DNA of 64,000 nucleotides from positions 434,001 through 498,000 of the forward strand of contig JANTQA010000063.1 in assembly GCA_027625915.1 (NCBI GenBank). The letters are read 5' to 3'. The translations under genes were made by a program, and so were the position numbers. The notes beneath the pieces are model-generated. The model ran no database searches and had not been told where the DNA came from. It saw only the letters and a program-made list of their open reading frames with translations. This document shows positions 34,425-46,003 of the stretch, piece after piece (the stretch's first letter is position 1; every line of letters begins with the position of its first letter). The DNA comes from Anaeramoeba flamelloides (lineage: Eukaryota; Metamonada; Anaeramoebidae).

Positions 34425-37400
34425 TTCTAATTTAATTATTATGATGATGACGATTATTGATATGTTTATTAATAATAAAATCTTATAATTAATAATATCT
34501 TGTTATGTCTTGATATATCTTAATAATAATATTTCAAATAATCAATTCGAAAATAAATTTAATTTTCTATTTTTATTCAATTTGATTCATAATAATTATC
34601 CGATAATTTTTATTTGTTTTTTGTTTTAGAAAAATTTTATACTTTTCATTTTTTCAAAAATTATTTTACTCATTTCTTGAAAACTTTTTTCAAAATTTAA
34701 AAAAGATGCAAAAACAGAATCTAATTCTTATATTACAAATAAATTTTTTTTTTTTATAAAATGAATTTTATTTTTCATTTGTTTGTTAAATAAAAAATAA
34801 ATGGGATAAAAATTCCAAATCATATTCTTAAAAAAAATAATTATCTGAAAATTGTATTTTAAGAGCAAATAATAAAAAAACAAGATATCAACTCTCTAAT
34901 TTCAAAAGTTGTAGATTTCAAATAGTAAATAATAAGTTTTACTTTTTCGAATTTTTACTGAAATTTTATATGATACATTTTTAATTTGATTGTTTTTTAT
35001 AAAAATTATTATTTTAACCCAAATTTTATAATACTACAATTTTAAAAAAAGTGTCAAAAAATGTTTTAAAAAATATCTTAAAAATAGTTGGAAATTTCTG
35101 TAGACTCAATTTTTGGGGATCTATCAAATGTTCCTAAAAACATGCCAAAATCGAGAAATACCCGAAAATTTTTTAACAACTAAAAAACTTTTTTTGAACA
35201 ACTTTTAAGAGACTGTAGTACTAGCACACTAAGTTTAATGATAGAATTGGGTTTTTATTGTCGGATATTTTTTTTTGACAGAAAAATATAACAGCTAAAA
35301 ATTACAATTTTTTGGAATAGTGCTCAACCCATTTTGTGTGAAATGAATTAGTAGCTGAGATGACTGAAACATTTCTGATCATTACTTAATGGTTTTAACA
35401 AATGAGAGAAAATCTCTTTGTTACTTCAATTTATAATTGTGTATTGTTAGAAATAATTATGTAATCTTAAATACAAAGTAAAAATAACCTAGTAATAACT
35501 AATCGCACATACATCTACCCTACCCAATTAAATCAATCCAAACCTGGTTTAACTTTCCATATTCCTAAAAAAAGAAATTGGTTTAATCTATCTTAAACCA
35601 AGACAATATTCTCGGGTATATTCCAACATACCCTGGTATATACAAGGACTTGCCCTAAAAAATACTAACATACCCAAATGTACTCAAAGCGTACCAAAAA
35701 TATTTTAAACTGTTTACGGAAGAAAAAAAAATAGTAAATTATTTTGTATTAAAGTAAAATTTTTATTTCATCAAAAAAAATATCTTTGAACCCTCTTGTT
35801 TCTTAGAAATTCTTCAAAAAGTATTTTCCAAATGTTTAGAAATTTTTATGAAATATTGATTTTCAGGTATTTTTAAGAATATTTAAAACACCCAATTTTT
35901 TGAGCTATCTTAAAAAATTTATTGATTATTTACTTTTTTTTAAAAAACAAACATTTTGGTTTTTGATTTTATATTTAATTTGTCAAAAGAAATTTTAAAA
36001 AATTATTTATTATTCTCAAATATTCTCAAATCATCTTTTAATTTATTGAGAGAAAGGAAGTATTTAAAATAATCAAAATAAAAAAAGATAAGAAGAAAAA
36101 TAATTTGTTTATTAAAATAGTATCAATTATAAAAATATAATGAACCAATTTCAAATTCTTAACAATCAATAACCCACAAAAGTTGTAAAAATTATAAAAA
36201 AAAATATTGTTAAAAAATAAAAAATTTGTACCTGTAATTAAGAATTCATATTATACTTCGCTGGTATTATGATACAGTAAAAGAATAACAATTATATTTG
36301 ATTTAAATAATTTCTATTTATTTTAAGAAAAGAATTTTTAGTTATCTTTTCAAGAATTTAAAAAAATATAATAAACAATTTCTTAGTAATTAATTCTTTT
36401 TAATTAATAAAAAAACAAAAAAATGAGAGAATAAAAAATCTAAAAAAAATCTAAAAGAGAGCCAAAAGGTAAAAAACTAGTTACATGATTATATATACAT
36501 TCTATTTTAGTTATAAGATTTTTGGTTATTATTTACTATTTAAAAATTTATTTTTTCTAACCATTAGAGCTTTTTTGAAAAAAATACCTTCAAGAATAAT
36601 AAAATTAAAGAATTTTGATCAGAAAAAATAAATAAAAAGTTTTGATAGAGGTATTTTGATATATTTTTACCAATTTTTATCCATAAGAGGTGATTTATTA
36701 TGATTATTTCTTATGGTAACAAAAAAGATTAATTTTTCTTTCCCTTTTTTTTCATTTGGTGATGTGGGAGGATAAAACTTAAAAAAACAAGAATTTATCA
36801 AATTTTTATGTGATTACAGGATAATCTTTATTATTATTTGAAAATATTTTATACCAATAAGAATATGGAGTGGAAATTATATTGAAATGGTGATTGGGGA
36901 ACCTTTCTTTACTAAAAATTACACTCTATTGATTTATATCTACAATATTTGATAATATTCTTTTAAATTTTGATATTGATTATTCTCCACCTTTAACAAT
37001 ACCAAATAAAGTTATTTACTTTTTTTTAATTTGATATTTGTAATTGATTTCTTTTTTTTCTTTTTAAATATAAAGTTTACCACCCATAAAAAATCAATAA
37101 AAAAAAATATTTTACATTTTTCCCTTTTTATAAAAATTAAATAGAAAATTTATTTTTTAAAACAGATAAATATTTGTTTATTTAATTTATTAAAGTTTCT
37201 AAGTTAAGAAATATAATACTAAAATCTATTTCAAAAATTGTTGCTCACTTGAAATAACAAATTGAAATATAAATATATTATTGTTTTTTATTCAAAAACA
37301 ACTTATATTAAATCGTATAAATAATTCACTTTTAAATTATTCACAAAGATAAAAAAACCAGCTATTTCTAAAAATAAAATAATAAAACCAAAACAAAAAA

Positions 37401-38359
37401 AAAGTGAATCACAATTTTTGAGGTACAAATTTTTTATTATTAAACAATCAATAGAAAAAATGTTAACAGGAAAAATTATTTCTGAAAAATTTCACTTTCA
37501 AAGAATATACATGACTTCAAATTTTTTAATGTTTATTGTTCTTTCATAAGATATTTTTTTGGTCTTTGTGACCAAAAAAAACAAAAAAAAAGAGAGAAAA
37601 AAAAAGAAAAAATTTAGAAACATTTATTGTAATCAATTTATAATTAATATAAAAATTTAAAAAAAAAAACAATCAAAAAAATAAATTAAATTAATTTTTT
37701 TTTAATTTTAATTTTGATTAGAAAATGGATTGATTTTCCAAAGAGAAAAATTGATATCTTCAAAGAATTTAATGAATTTCTCGGAAATGAAAAATTTAAT
37801 TTTAAAATTTACATTAATCTAAAATTAAAATTTAAACTATTCTTAAGAAATGTTGATTCATTTTGCAATGTGATTGGAAGTGGATTTGGGTGGTTTTATC
37901 TCATAGTCTTATCAAAAAATTTTCAATTTTTGGATCAGATTCATTTTTTTCCATTTCATTAAATTTTTGGTTTTTTTTTTTGAATTTTTATTTTTATTTT
38001 TTTTTTACTTTTTCTTTTCCTTTTTTTTTTTTTTGGTCCTCAAGACGAAAAAATATCTTATGAAAGACCAATAAACATTAAAAAAAAATTGAGGTTATGT
38101 ATATTATTTTAAAGTTTACTTTTCAGAAATAAATTTTCTTGTTAATATTTTTTATATTAAAAGCTTAATAAGAAAAAAATTTAAAACGATCTTTAATTTT
38201 TAAAATTTTTTATAAATTGTTGAATAATTACAGTATATAATTTTTCATATCTTTTTTAATCAAACTCAATAATTTGAAGACATCAATGAATCGGCTCCAA
38301 CATATTTTTTTTTATAGATAACTTTGAAATAATTTATTAATATATATATAACTTCAAGA
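34425..38359. other. AT-rich intergenic region
   Basis: No supported gene. An 82-codon open stretch at 37714-37962 (KWIDFPKRKIDIFKEF) follows a possible TTAG acceptor but resembles nothing I know and has no partner exon. The rest is simple AT-rich sequence. Confidence 0.45.
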
Positions 38360-38360
38360 T

Positions 38361-38759
38361 AAACTCCATTTCACTCAAAGGGGACAGTCAAAAATGAAAA
38401 AGTCACTTTATTTTTAAGAATCAACCAAACTTAGATTGTTTAGAAATACGAGAAATAATAAACTTCATATAAGAGTCCATAATTATAAAAGAAATCCCTG
38501 AACAAACCATAAATTTCAAAAAAAAACAAATATTAAAAAATTTTTTGGTACCCATTCATTGTAACTTCTCGTGCAAAATTCTCAATTTCTTTTGGTAATT
38601 AAAATCGTTGATAATAAGATTTTTTACTTATAAATATATGAATTTTAAAAGAGCATACAAAGCTTAACTTTTCTTAATGTTTATTTCGTTTTTCAAACAG
38701 TTTTTATTTCAAAGTTAATTTTTAAAAAAAAAAAATAAAAAAGAAAACAAGAAAAAAAA

Positions 38760-38791
<32 letters not shown>

Positions 38792-38931
38792 AAAAAAATT
38801 TTACAAAATGAGAAAAAATGATTTTGATCTAAAAATTGAAAATTTTAGTTGGATAAGAGTAATGAATTAAACTCATAGAATGTCTTCCATTTCTTCAATA
38901 AAACTGGGACCCTTTGACTGAAAAAGAGTTT
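38361..38931. mobile_element. TIR element family C, copy 2
   Basis: It begins AACTCCATTTCACTCAAAGG and ends CCTTTGACTGAAAAAGAGTT, with TA on each side. It aligns with 27708-28276 throughout. A long A-rich tract at 38735-38798 is expanded relative to copy 1. Confidence 0.85.
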
Positions 38932-39875
38932 AGATCAATAATTTTAAAGACTTCAGGAAAATTTCTTTTGATTCAGAAGTTTTTTGAGTTATCTATATTT
39001 GAGAAAGTAGCAATTTTATAGTATTCTTGCTATTTAAAATAAACAATTGGAACAATTAAAAAAATAATAATAATAAAAATCTTTTAGATCCAAAAAAAAC
39101 TCCAAAGAACTAAAATTTTACACTGAAATTTAGTTTGATTCAAAATTATAATTAACAAAATTGAAAATTGAAAATTATGTGTCGCTATTTATAACTTTTT
39201 TTAAAGTTCCCTTGTTTTCTATTGTTAATTTTTAGAAATTTATCATACATTCTAGGCTAATTGTTTTTAATTGGTATTAGTAACCCATAGATATCATCCA
39301 TATTTTTTTTTGACAGCCACCCAAAAAAAATAAATTACTGTAATATCTGGGCCCTTAAACAAATATTTTTAAAATATTGAATCTTCAATTATAATACATG
39401 ATGTCTATTTTTAATTTGTTATTTATTTGCATATATAGGTTTTCAATTTATTTTTTAAATTAAATAATATAACTGTTCTTAGACTTCTTTAATAAAATTT
39501 TAAGGATAGAAATATCCAAATGAATTCAGATTTTACAAGACAAATTAGACATAAATTCTTTCTGATTAAAGTGTATAGGATTCTATATTAATTAATTAAC
39601 ATATTTTTTTTATACTTTAAATCACATTTCACTCATTTTTTTTTTTTTTTTTATATTCGAAAATCTGTTTGCATGAGTGTTTGTAAAAGTATCTTGGAAA
39701 AAATTTTTTTTTGATTTTTTTTTTTCTTGATACGGAATATTTATCAAAATTTACTAACTACCAAATGGACTTCAATAATTCCATTGGGAATGGATTCTAA
39801 TCTTAATCGTAATACAATTCTTAGTTAGATTATCCAATAAAACATAAAATAATATCATTTTTTCTAAAAGAATTT

Positions 39876-40010
39876 TGATTTGGGGAGCTCAAAATTATTT
39901 ATTTTATAATCCATCAATTTACGATCCTAATCAACACGAATCAACAAGGATTGTTGGAAAACTTGTCTAAATTCATTCTAATTTTGGTTTTTTCATTATT
40001 GATAATTCAA
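39876..40010 (+). pseudogene. Probable RCC1-repeat gene relic
   Basis: Reading from 39876, RILIWGAQNYLFYNPSIYD resembles the blade start NRIFLWGEQTTG of the RCC1-BTB gene at the left of the window. It follows a possible splice acceptor (TTTCTAAAAG). A stop codon follows within about 35 codons, and FGFFIIDN then continues in the same frame. It is too short and broken to be functional as read, and could instead be an exon of an unseen gene. Confidence 0.4.
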
Positions 40011-40221
40011 AATAATTCCAAAAATTTTCATTTGATTTTCAACTCATGTTTTACCAATTCTTAAGATTGATCTACAAATGAAAATTACCACTAGTAAGTC
40101 TTATTTAATTAAATTTAATTGTCAGTACAGCAGAAAGGCAAATTACTGTTTTGAAAATTAACCAAAAAAATTCAATTCATTTTTTTGGTTTTTTACTTTT
40201 GTCTTTGTGTCAAAAATAATA

Positions 40222-41125
40222 ATGGAGCAACTAACAGAAGAAGAAAAAATTGATGAAGCAATGAATCTTTTTTCGAACACTGATTTTTATGATGTCAATT
40301 GTAACAATGAAAGGTGTCGAATGCAAGGTTTAGATATCTCGAAATTAAAGTAATTAAACATTTTTCTTTTTAACTTCAATTTTGAAAAACAAAACAAAAC
40401 AAAAAAAAGAAAAACAAAAAAAAAAAAAACAATAACAATACCCAAATAAACTATCCCGATCTTGAAAAACAAAAAAAAAATAACTTACTTTGGCTTGTCT
40501 AAATTTTATAATGAAAAGAATGATGAACGGGTTAGAATTTGAAGTTATGACTCCAGTTGATCCAAATGTTTATGTTATCAAAAGACAAGATCGTGATCGA
40601 AATAGTGGTGTGAAACTAAATTCTGTATATTACATTCTAAACGAGCAAATTACGAAAAGTGTTTATGAATCTCCGTCAGTGTTTTCTCTGATTGACTCCA
40701 AAATCAGACGTTCACTGTTCTTGCTTAATAAAGGATTCCAAGAAGCATCAAATGTTGCAAACCATCCTTTAAAGCTTGGACAACAATGGTGGTGGCAATT
40801 AGAAGAAGACGAAGAAAAAGAAAAAGAAAAAGAAAAAGAAAAGGAAAAAGAAAAGGAAAAGGAAAAGGAAAAGGAAGAACAACAAGAACAAGACGAAGAA
40901 AATGATAAAAAAAAGGAATCGAATAGTGTTGTCAATACACCAAACTCGTTATTAGAAACATCAGGTGCTTTAGAAAATGAACAAAAAGATTTGAATTTTA
41001 AAAAATCAAAAACCAAAACCAGGAAAATTGATCAAGATGTTGACAATCTATTGGGGAGTATTATGTTTAATTTGGAATATGAAACAAGACAAAAAAAACA
41101 ACTACAACAAAACCAAGAAAATTAA
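40222..41125 (+). CDS. MED6: Mediator complex subunit 6
   Basis: Exons are 40222-40349 and 40519-41125 with a 169-bp GT-AG intron; the junction gives SKL-K-MMNGLEFEV. The product is about 244 aa, close to human MED6 (246). Conserved Med6 blocks are readable in order: NTDFYDVNCNNERCRMQ (human has NPFYDRTCNNEVVKMQ), GLEFEVMTPVDPNVYVIKRQ, KLNSVYYILNEQITKSP, SVFSLIDSKIRRSLFLLNKG and the WWWQ motif after NHPLKLGQQ. Med6 is a head-module subunit of Mediator that helps couple activators to RNA polymerase II in the nucleus. The N-terminus before FYD is about 20 residues and lacks the Trp-rich stretch of animal homologues. After WWWQ comes a Lys/Glu run (KEKEKEKEK) and a disordered tail. Identification is firm. 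Confidence 0.9.
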
Positions 41126-42930
41126 AAAAAAAACAAATAATTTCCTTGAATTTTCATTTTAACAATTAAATAGAATTATACTTTTCTCGTCTATCATAAC
41201 TATGAAAATAAATAAATTTAAAGTATAATTTGGATTAAAATCATTTTTAAAGTTTAACAATAATTTTCAACTTCTGCTTCTGTCTTTTCTCATTTTCTGT
41301 ATTTCTTCAAATAACCTAAAAATGATGTGAAAATTTAATGTTAAATTTTAAAAAGTGAAAAGAAAAAAATACTTAAAAAGTAACAATAAAACAGTTGATA
41401 GACTTAAGTCCATCTATTTTATGAAATGTATTAAAGTTTTTTTTGGATTAACTCTTTTAAAATATAATTTATAATTTAACTTTAATTGATATTTTTGAAA
41501 AGAAAATAATCTTTTTTAAAATTCAAAAAACAAATCTTTTTAAAAAAAACTTGGAAATAATCTCTCTATTTAATAAAATAAATGTTTTTATTATTTTTTT
41601 TATTTGAATTTAATTGGCAGAGATCTATTTTTATCATTTTTAAAGTTGAATATACATTCAATAAAAATGTTTATGCATGTATCTTTTACTTTAACTTTAA
41701 AGAAAAAATGTGAATGATTTAAAATAACGGGACTAAAGTACAAGGAAATAGAAAATCTTTGAATTTTTTTTTTGATAATATAACTTGAGAAAAATCAAAA
41801 ATTTACAAATTTGATATTAAAATCTGAAAAATACAAAAGAAAACGTAGATATCTTTTAAAATTCTATACAAGATTTCGACCAAAATACAATTTATTTCAA
41901 TTTTTATTCAACACTTTTTTTATTCTATTGCTCTGACCAAAAACAAATATATGGCATATTATATATCAACAAATAATAGTTAATATAGAATATCAGATTT
42001 TATAATTTAATATCAATGTTTGTATTTTATATACTTTCCATTGGTGGATAATTTGTTTATTTATTCTCAATGTTATAAAAATATTTAAAAAATTTTAATA
42101 TTTCTTCTTGATAAAAACTATTGGTTTTTATAATTATAAATATCTGAAAAAAAAAAAAAAGAAAGAAAGAAAGAAATCCAAGAACATAAATTTATTTCTT
42201 TAATAAACCAAAAAAAAAAAATATTTTTATGAGAAGAATAATTGAAATTATATTTGAAATATTTTGATCAATATTATTAAATATTTTTTAATTTATAAAT
42301 ATAAATTAACTAATACAAAATAATGATAGATCTTTGAATTTTAAATATTTTTTTAATATGAAGATTAATTAGGATTTCAATTTCTAATAAATATTCCTTT
42401 TTTGTGTAACTAGATAATTCTAATCCATATAATAAATGGTTTAATTTTAAAGAATTAATAGATACAATTACTCAATTAAAATTATTCATTGATCAAAATT
42501 GGAAAAAAATATAATTCTAGTTTGTTTATAATCAATAGTTTTTTATTTTGAATTGGATTCTATTTTGTTCGTTTTGGTTGAAATTTCATATGAATTTAAT
42601 TTTCTATTTATTAATAGATTTCTGTTTGGTTTTTCATTTATAATTTTGTTTATGATTATACATGGATTTTTTTTTTTTTTACCTTCAATCCAATTAAATT
42701 ATCATTAATTATCTTCGTTATTTGGTTTTTGATAAATCAAAATTTCATCTGTTTAAAGGGTTATTTGTTCTTTTTATTGTGCAATTTCTTTCGATTGATG
42801 TAATTATGTTTCTCTTTACATTTTAAAAGATATACTAATGGATAACTCAATTTTTATTTTTTTTTATTAATTAAAGTAATAAAAATTCTATTCTGGTTTT
42901 ATTTGGTTTTAATTTTTCTTGTTGAAAATC
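41126..42930. other. AT-rich intergenic region
   Basis: No supported gene. A short open piece at 42419-42512 (YNKWFNFKELIDTITQLKL) ends in a stop and has no visible partner. Nothing else stands out. Confidence 0.45.
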
Positions 42931-42940
42931 CTTAAAAAAG

Positions 42941-43513
42941 TCAAAAAATCGAAAAAAAGGTAAAATAAATTAAAAAAGAAGTAAGAACCACATAAACTAT
43001 CACAAATCCAAAGAAAATTGCTTGTATAACAAACTGTTTTATAACTTTAAATTGAGCACAATCAAAAATATGAACAAATTTAGTTTGAAAAGATAAAAAG
43101 AAATCATCCCAGGAATAAATAGTTTCAAAAACCAAACTGAAAAAATGTTCATTTGAGGTTAGTAGAGTTTAAATAAGACATAAGGGGGGTTAGTCTCAAA
43201 ACAATTTTAAATCAAAACTCCTTTTTTTATTTTAATTACACTACAAAAAATATTGTTGCTTTAGAACTTTGAACCTTTTCAAAGTTTTCAGACAATTCCA
43301 AAAGCATAAAAAAATTCCCAACATTTTTAAATAGTTAAATTTTGTAAAAGTAGGATTTTTTGGTGTGTAATTGATTTCTTCTTGAAAATAAATTAGTTGT
43401 TTTATTAAGGGAGTTGTCATTTTTGAAAATAAAATGAAATCTTGTAAAGATCTTGGAAATTTTTTTTTTTGTAATTTGTGTTTCGACTTATGAAATGGAT
43501 GAGTTAACCCCAT
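42941..43513 (-). CDS. Possible small membrane protein, two exons, unrecognised
   Basis: On the minus strand an ATG at 43513 opens MGLTHPFHKSKHKLQKKKF and runs about 90 codons. A donor (GTAGTG) near 43239 and an acceptor (TTTTTTCAG) near 43137 join in frame to a second stretch of about 65 codons ending at 42941. Two hydrophobic segments are visible: LKMLGIFLCFWNCL in the first part and FVIQAIFFGFVIVYVVL in the second. The intron would be about 100 bp, shorter than the others in this window. I recognise no family. AT-rich chance frames with many Phe and Leu are common here, so this may not be a gene. Confidence 0.3.
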
Positions 43514-44748
43514 TTAAACAATTTATTTATTTGAGTCTCTTTTTTGAAATCCAAAATTTACCTGTTTCCAATATAAAACTCAAAAAAGTAACCTATTATT
43601 TTGTTTAAGAATTAAGTTAATTCTTGATAAATGGTGGAAACATATATTTCGTTTGATGTTGGAAAGTATTGATTTTGAAAGCAAATTTTTGATTTGGTTT
43701 CTTTTTCAATGATTTATATTTCAATTCAAATCTTACCGAATAAAACTAATTGAAGTATAGGTGATTCAATAAATGAATATTTGGTAGAAGCTTAACTACG
43801 TTTATCAATTAAATTGAGTTCTATTATGCAAAAAAAAATTTTCTTTAATGTTTTGAAAAGGTTCTTTTCTGGTTTTCAAAAAATGTAAAAAAATTTTTTA
43901 GCAAATTGTTTGGTCTTATTCACTAAGAATCCTTATAACAATTCAATTCATTTTTGGCTGAAAAAAATTGATTTTGAATTTTTAGGATAAAATTAACTAA
44001 TTCCCAAATATCTTCAAGAAAAATTTATTTTGAAAAATCGAATTTTATCTTAAAACAAAAACATAATTTCTTCGTAAAATTTTTAAATGACTTTAAAACT
44101 TTAATGATTATTATAACTATCCTTCTTTTAAAAATACAATTATTTATTAATCAGTTAAATATATCAATTTTTTTGATTAAACAAAAGTTTTATCTCACAA
44201 AAGAAAAAAAATCTTTATATTAATATTACTGGTAACAAAGAAATGTTATAGTATAATAATGATCAAAATGATAATAAAAAGGGGTAAAAACTTGTTAAAT
44301 TGTGAGAAAAATGAATTTAATAGTTTTCTTTTTCAGAAAAAATGGAAAAAAAAAATTGATCTCATTTCTCAAAAAAAAATATTCTTTTATGACTTTCTTA
44401 GTCGATATGAATTTTTTGACACTTGGGATCTACAAAATTTGTAAGTAGAGAATACCACCAATAACATATTTTAAAATTATGCGTTGTTGTCATAGAAGAC
44501 TGATCCCTTAATGTCTTTTTTTAAGTTATTTCTAATTTAGAGAACAAAATTTGGGTGATTTTGTTATTGTTAGATTGTCGTTTTTGGTGTTTTTGAGTAT
44601 GATATTACATTAATTTTATAAGATTTTTTGTATTTTTCTTGACTCTATCCATTAAAAAAAAACTAAAAAAGAATCATGATTTTTAATAAATTAATAAAGG
44701 TTTTTTTTTTTTATTTCAAAATAAAGAATTAAAATATGCTCAAAATTA

Positions 44749-44800
44749 TATATATATATATATATATCTATGTATGTGTGTATATATGTATATGTATATA
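44749..44800. repeat. (AT)n / (TGTATA)n microsatellite
   Basis: AT dinucleotides pass into irregular TATGTGTGTATA repeats just downstream of the VDAC gene. Confidence 0.85.
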
Positions 44801-44902
44801 TTCTTTTTTGGGTTGATGATTAAAATTTTAAGAAATTTAGAATCAATTTTTGTTTATGAATCGATAATAATTAAAAAAAAAAAAAAATAAACAAGGATTA
44901 TT

Positions 44903-46003
44903 TTAATTTTCAAGGAAAAAATTTGCTTTTTTATGTTCCTTTTGGGTATTAATTTCTAAGGCAATTCCAAAGTTTTTGGCATCAAAGGGATTTTTTTTCT
45001 GTCTTAATTTTGAAAGGTCTAGTGCCCCTGTGACACCAGCAGAGACGTGGTCTGTGATTTTGGTCAAAACTTGGAGGGACAATTTCCCTGAAGATTGGAT
45101 CTTTGAGTAAAGTTGTGTTCTTGGGCTTGTGTTTACAAGCACTGCAGCTTGGAAAAGGTCAAGACTCCTTTCGCTGCAGTCTACAGAAAGGCCCAATGAT
45201 AACGCGATCCGAGGGTTTATTTGTGAAAAAACTTCACTTGACACGATCTTTGTCTTTGGCTTGAATCTTGTTACAATTTCTGTGTTTTTATTGATTTTGT
45301 ATTGCATCGCTGTTTCTAAAACTGGAAAAGATCTTTTTGCAAGATCAATATTTCCCATCATCCCAAAATAAACCCCTTTAATATCAGTAGTCATGCTAAA
45401 CGACCCAACCCTGGTCCTGAAATCAGACATAAAGGACATTGTCCCATATTTTGGACAACAAGAAAAATATCCATACAATGATTTTTTAAACATATCAGCT
45501 TTGGTCGTGAATTAATTGTGTTGTGTTTAGGTACAGAAGAGTAAAAAAAAAAAGAAAAAAGCAAAATCGCAAACAACAGATCGTTAATTAAGAAGGAAAG
45601 TCTCTCTTTTTTTTTTATAATTTTTCTGAAAATAAAAAAATCAAAATTTGTGGTTATAGCTTGATTAAAAAAAGAAAATGAAAAGAGAATTTTTTCTTAC
45701 TAAAGATCCAGCATTTAAAACACCATCTAACAAATCTGAAAAAGACAATTTGGTGATAAGTTGTTTTTGTGATGTTACAGAAGTTGTGATTTCAACATTT
45801 TCTTTGATTTTAAATCCTGAAGTGAGGTTTGAATAAAAAAATAAATCCTTTTCTTCTGAGCGAAGAGATGCAAAGCTTGAGAAATTGTATCCAAGATTTG
45901 AATTTGCTCGGAATCGAACAGAATATCTTGCTTGTGGTCTTTCTAACAATCGTTTAGATCTTAAACCAAGTTGTGCATAAACAAGTGGATGTAATTTGTT
46001 CAT
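44903..46003 (-). CDS. VDAC-type outer-membrane porin
   Basis: Exons on the minus strand are 46003-45724 and 45498-44903, with a 225-bp intron. The GATG|GTGTTT donor and CAAAG acceptor join in frame as LLDADMFKKS. The product is about 291 aa; typical VDACs are about 280. The N-terminus LHPLVYAQLGLRSKRLLERP matches the VDAC start (YADLGKSARDVF). The rest alternates short amphipathic strands typical of the 19-strand barrel (LFFYSNLTSGFKIKENVEI, GVYFGMMGNIDLAKRSF, ISLGLSVDCSE-like ALSLGLSVDCSE, VSAGVTGALDLSKL) and ends FGIALEIN, near the usual C-terminal strand. VDAC passes metabolites and nucleotides across the outer membrane of mitochondria or mitochondrion-related organelles. A second, canonical-looking donor (TTTA|GTAAGA) at about 45706 would put the exons out of frame, so I rejected it. 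Confidence 0.8.

Noticed and set aside
37714-37962. 82-codon plus-strand frame starting with KWIDFPKRK after a TTAG acceptor-like site
   Set aside because: No partner exon, no recognised family, low-complexity C-terminal half; left as unsupported.
40663-41016. Minus-strand open frame opposite MED6 (Ser/Phe repeat)
   Set aside because: Complement of the GAA/AAA codon run; MED6 conservation fixes the coding strand.
42419-42512. Short coding-like piece (NKWFNFKELIDTITQ)
   Set aside because: Only about 30 codons, ends in a stop, no splice partner or family resemblance.
44259-44444. 61-codon frame followed by a perfect GTAAGT
   Set aside because: No acceptor exon continues it and the translation is Lys/Phe-biased as expected by chance here.
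45129-45371. Plus-strand 80-codon frame opposite VDAC exon 2
   Set aside because: Antisense to conserved porin sequence, no independent support.
45706-45710. GTAAGA as the VDAC exon 1 donor
   Set aside because: It is out of phase with the only acceptor; the GTGTTT donor 16 bases upstream keeps the frame and gives the usual VDAC length.
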